This document shows positions 60,837-64,000 of a stretch of DNA of 64,000 bases, piece by piece. Where the stretch lies: the NCBI GenBank assembly GCA_963932145.1, contig OZ010577.1:19839227-19903226 (forward strand). Direction: 5' to 3'. The stretch is from Acanthosepion lycidas. Lineage: Eukaryota > Mollusca > Cephalopoda > Sepiida > Sepiidae. How positions within the stretch are numbered: position 1 is the stretch's first letter; each line of letters begins with the position of its first letter. Position numbers and translations under genes: made by a program. A model generated the notes under the pieces. That model made no database searches and had not been told where the DNA came from. It saw only the letters and a list, made by a program, of their open reading frames with translations.

Positions 60837-61199
60837 GAGGGGAGAGAGAGAGAAAAAAAAGAGAGAGAGAAAAAAAAGAGAGAGAGAAAAAAAAGAGAGA
60901 GAGAAAAAAAAGAGAGAGAGAAAAAAAAGAGAGAGAGAAAAAAAAGAGAGAGAGAAAAAAAAGAGAGAGAGAAAAAAGAGAGAGAGAGAAAAAAGAGAGA
61001 GAAAGATAAAAAGAGAGAGAAAGATAAAAAGAGAGAGAAAGATAAAAAGAGAGAGAAAGATAAAAAGAGAGAGAAAGATAAAAAGAGAGAGAAAGATAAA
61101 AAGAGAGAGAAAGATAAAAAAGAGAGAGAAAGATAAAAAAGAGAGAGAAAGATAAAAAAGAGAGAGAAAGATAAAAAAGAGAGAGAAAGATAAAAAGAG
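60837..61199. repeat. Two-phase AG satellite (17-bp then 18-bp unit)
   Basis: 60841-61000 repeats GAGAGAGAGAAAAAAAA (17 bp). From about 61005 the unit becomes GATAAAAAGAGAGAGAAA (18 bp, varying by one A). The open frames here, KRER-type on plus and SLSF-type on minus, are artefacts. Confidence 0.95.
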
Positions 61200-62701
61200 C
61201 TATTAAGTGACTAATAAGTGTCATTACCTTTAAAATAGACCATGCTTTTCTTAACAAATAAACAAGTTTGATAGCTGATACAACAAATTTGCACAAAGAA
61301 AAAAAAAGAACTTATTTGTTTGGAAAATGCAAGAGTATCAAAACTAAAATTTACTTCTTTATTGAATAACTAAACAAGAATAAAAAATAATTCTTAAAAA
61401 AACCTATAGAAGTAAAATAAAATGTTTGTAGCAAGGATATTCAAAAAAGTATAAAACACTTCCTGTTTTTTTCTACAACAGTAGCTACATACTACAATAT
61501 ATATATTTATATATATATAAATAAATAAATGTCATTCTAAGACAAATTCCAATACACAAAATATTTTGAAACTTTTAGTTTGTCTATTAGGAAATAAATT
61601 AAAAAAAAAACAAATAGATATTTCTAATTAATATAACATCCTAATTATTGTTTTATTTTTAAAATAAAATTTGCAAGGAAATAATTTTCCTTGTACCTTG
61701 CCTTCACAAAGAACATCATTAAATGTAAGCAAACAATGTGCCACAACTGAGGCCTGCACGTGGCATTTCAATTGCTAATAGATTTTAGCCATAAAATGTT
61801 AGTCATAACTCTAGCAAAGGGATAGGATTTCACCTTCAACTTCAACATAAAGGTTGAAAACTCAAGTGGTTTAAAGCCAATAATATTCAACACAACTCAG
61901 CAAGACTACATATCTCTCTTTTACCCCCCTCCTTGCTTTCAAAAGCACTTGCCTGAAGCTATTCTCTATCCAGATTAATTGCATGGTAAGAGGAGGAATG
62001 AGACTACAAAAATTCCACTTTATATAGCTAACTACTTTATACAGGAATCTTTTCTTAAATTAATTTATTCAAATGTATAGAGCAAAGTTTACAGATTCAG
62101 AGTGTGTGTGTGTCTTTTATGAACTAGTGATCACCTGATCAAGTCAAAATTAGATGCCATTAAATTATATATTTCTAAGAGTTATAATTTTTGTTGTAAA
62201 ATTTTTCATTTAATCTTTAAAGATTTAAATTTGAACTTTGTATCACTTTAATTATTACCCTTAATAATAAGCCTGTCTTGTGAAATAATTTTGGGTAATT
62301 TATTTTCACTGTTTGGTAAAGAGAATAAATTTGAAATATTAAGTAAAAAAAATAAATAAATAAATTTGAGAAGTAACATTTTTTAATTGTATATTATATT
62401 AAAATCAAAAAATTTAGTTCAAAGTAAACCTTTATAATATTAAAAATAAATTATAAATACAAAAATAAAGTGATTTTATGAAATAATGTCTGTAGAGGAA
62501 ATAATTATATTTAACAAAATATATATGACCTATATTAATTAATATCAAACAAATTTACCAAACTATTTTTTAATTTAGCTTTATAATAATGCAAATTATG
62601 CAATAAAAACTTTAATTTGAAAGATTGGGAAAATTAAAGTAAATTAGACGTTTCTTTAAATTCAAATACAATACATTTTTTATTTTAGTACTTTATTTAA
62701 G

Positions 62702-62735
<34 letters not shown>

Positions 62736-63766
62736 TAACATAATGTAAGAAAATCAATTTAAATATATTTTTTATAATATATTATTTAAAATGATTTTTT
62801 AATTTAAAAAGTTAAAATCAACCATAAGTGATTGTATATATTTAAAAAATAGAAAAGTAATTATTAAAAAAAAGAAAGAAATCACATGTTGATATATTAT
62901 TAAACAAATGATAGCACAAAAGCAAAACAGAAAAAATACCATAATATTGAAGAGAGGTAGGATAGAATAGATATTGATAAAGAAGTTAGAACAGTATACA
63001 GCAAAGAAATGTAGACAGGACAATACATAGAGAAAGAGAGTGCTTTGCTAAAGTTAAGTGCTTATATGTAGAGTGCATTTCCTAAAATACTCTTTGGAAA
63101 ATGTCAGAGAATGTTATAAAAGGGAAGACTGAAGTGTGTATAGCAGCTTTTTGGCTTCAAGGCAACTGAATCTAGTTTAAGTCCATTCAATAGGAATTCA
63201 GTTAAAATGTCAAATTATTATTAAAGAACAGATTGAAATTTTACATATCTACATCAAACATGTTATGGCAATTTACTGATTTTAATGACTCATGAAATAA
63301 AAAAAAAAAAAAAAAAAAAAAGAGAAATATTAATTATATAAAGAATGGAGTAATTGTCTGAATTAGAGTAGCATTAATGTAGATCAAAGAGAAACAGACT
63401 ACTGGCTTCATGAGTCAACTCAACAGTACTAAGGGCAGATAACTAAGTTGGGATGAGTAATGAAGTCTCAGCTGTCGTGTATAGGTATTAGTTGCATTTG
63501 ATTGCAAGACTATGCACTGATTAATACAGGATCAATGAACAAATGACGAGTGGGTATGAAATTAGAAGTAGTGTAAAACAACTTCAAATAATATGACCAA
63601 ATGATTATTATTTCAAGATGCTTTGGAATAAAAATTAATTTGAAAGATTTATTATATTTTACTACTTATTTGAAGACTAATAAACGTCGATATAAATTAA
63701 ATTTACAAATATTTCTTAGTGGCGTTTATTTTATTTTTCTTGAAATTAAATTTTTCTTCATGTAAA

Positions 63767-63883
63767 AGTTCAAATATCATATTTCTCATCTTTTAAGAAA
63801 AAGTATTTTTAAATTTATGTATGTATGTATGCATGTATAATTTAAAAATACATTTTCTTAAAAGATGAGGAATATGATACTTG

Positions 63884-63887
<4 letters not shown>
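63767..63887. repeat. Palindrome (about 49-bp arms)
   Basis: AGTTCAAATATCATATTTCT ... TTTAAATT at 63767-63815 is inverted at 63839-63887 (AATTTAAAAATACATTTTCT ... TACTTGAACT) with about three differences. The centre is (GTAT)n. The right end abuts a (TA)n tract. Probably a short MITE. Confidence 0.75.
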
Positions 63888-63921
<34 letters not shown>

Positions 63922-64000
63922 ATAGATTTATAGAAGAAGTTAATGAAAAAAAAAAAAAAAGGGAATTATAAATGAAGTCAAAATTCTGCATGCAATGTTT

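Larger units (their letters stand above)
3164..64000 (-). other. ARID5B: ARID5B-like gene, partial (5' end outside window)
   Basis: Ten minus-strand exons join with matching phases: 56521-56737, 40873-41103, 40233-40369, 33707-33848, 32435-32487, 15391-15488, 14308-14440, 13943-14026, 11964-13475 and 3164-3670. All have AG acceptors and GT donors, giving 1,037 residues plus stop. The order of parts is that of vertebrate ARID5B: conserved N-terminal region, GRP AT-hook, ARID domain, long low-complexity tail with PTDLS. In vertebrates ARID5B binds AT-rich DNA and works with the histone demethylase PHF2; that role here is inferred. The first visible exon starts in phase 0 behind an acceptor, so the initiator exon(s) lie above 56737, probably beyond 64000. 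Introns run from 281 bp to 16.9 kb. Confidence 0.93.
56738..64000 (-). other. ARID5B: Upstream intron, continuing past the window end
   Basis: No exon encoding the expected ~90 N-terminal residues (with blocks such as GPYIFYKAF or LYFLPE in the family) was found here. Contents: poly-A runs (57270-57295, 58304-58329), (TA)n (57942-57983), family M element (58024-58156), inverted R repeats (58165-58460), a T-run (58889-58920), a G-rich degenerate minisatellite (59790-60085), an AG satellite (60837-61199), a palindrome (63767-63887) and (TA)n at 63886-63916. The stretch 61200-63760 is plain AT-rich DNA. Confidence 0.7.

Noticed and set aside
60823-61296. Open frames on both strands over the AG satellite (157 and 107 codons)
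   Set aside because: Pure repeat translation, as for the larger tract.
61697-61770. Possible upstream coding exon on the minus strand (ends EGK before GTACAA)
   Set aside because: A donor-like site follows, but the frame in phase with it shows only a faint likeness to the ARID5B N-terminus and there is no clear start or acceptor. Not reported as an exon.
1-64000. CRISPR arrays, bacterial operons, prokaryotic promoters, functional tRNA genes
   Set aside because: No regularly spaced repeat-spacer arrays and no intact tRNA cloverleaf were recognised. Spliced genes and SINE/LINE content make this a eukaryotic nuclear sequence.

Overview
This is an intron-rich, very AT-rich animal genomic window. 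It is dominated by one large gene on the minus strand, an ARID5B-like (AT-rich interaction domain 5) transcriptional regulator. Ten coding exons can be read between 3164 and 56737. All ten join in consistent phase through GT/AG boundaries (3,114 coding bases, 1,037 residues plus stop). The true N-terminus lies upstream: the first visible exon opens in phase 0 behind a splice acceptor, and the family has roughly 90 more N-terminal residues there. Everything from 56738 to 64000 is therefore probably still intron, and 1-3163 is 3' UTR plus 3' flank. No second host gene was found on either strand.

The organism is most likely a mollusc, and I favour a cephalopod such as an octopus. This is inference from large introns, abundant (TA)n/(CA)n and homopolymer A/T tracts, RTE-like and jockey/CR1-like LINE remnants and several tRNA-related SINEs. 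The sequence alone does not prove the taxon.

Layout from low to high coordinate: 3' flank (1-3163); terminal exon with poly-Pro/poly-Gln (3164-3670); an 8.3-kb intron with an RTE-like LINE relic, a 1.93-kb foldback element and a small palindromic element; the main 504-codon exon carrying a PTDLS motif (11964-13475); three short exons (13943-15488) containing the end of the ARID domain; a 16.9-kb intron with a 1,330-nt pure purine tract, 5S-rRNA/tRNA composite SINE copies and two MADE1-like mariner MITEs; two ARID exons (32435-33848); a 6.4-kb intron with a hAT-like element and a 0.8-kb foldback; two exons with an AT-hook and the conserved N-terminal region (40233-41103); a 15.4-kb intron with opposed LINE remnants; the first visible exon (56521-56737); and an upstream intron rich in satellites and palindromes.

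The protein would be a nuclear DNA-binding cofactor. It combines the conserved ARID5B N-terminal region, an AT-hook, an ARID domain, and a long Ser/Pro-rich tail with a PxDLS motif of the kind that binds CtBP corepressors. The most unusual material is non-coding: the long homopurine tract, the composite SINE, and several families of foldback or short inverted-repeat elements. No clearly new multi-gene system is visible.
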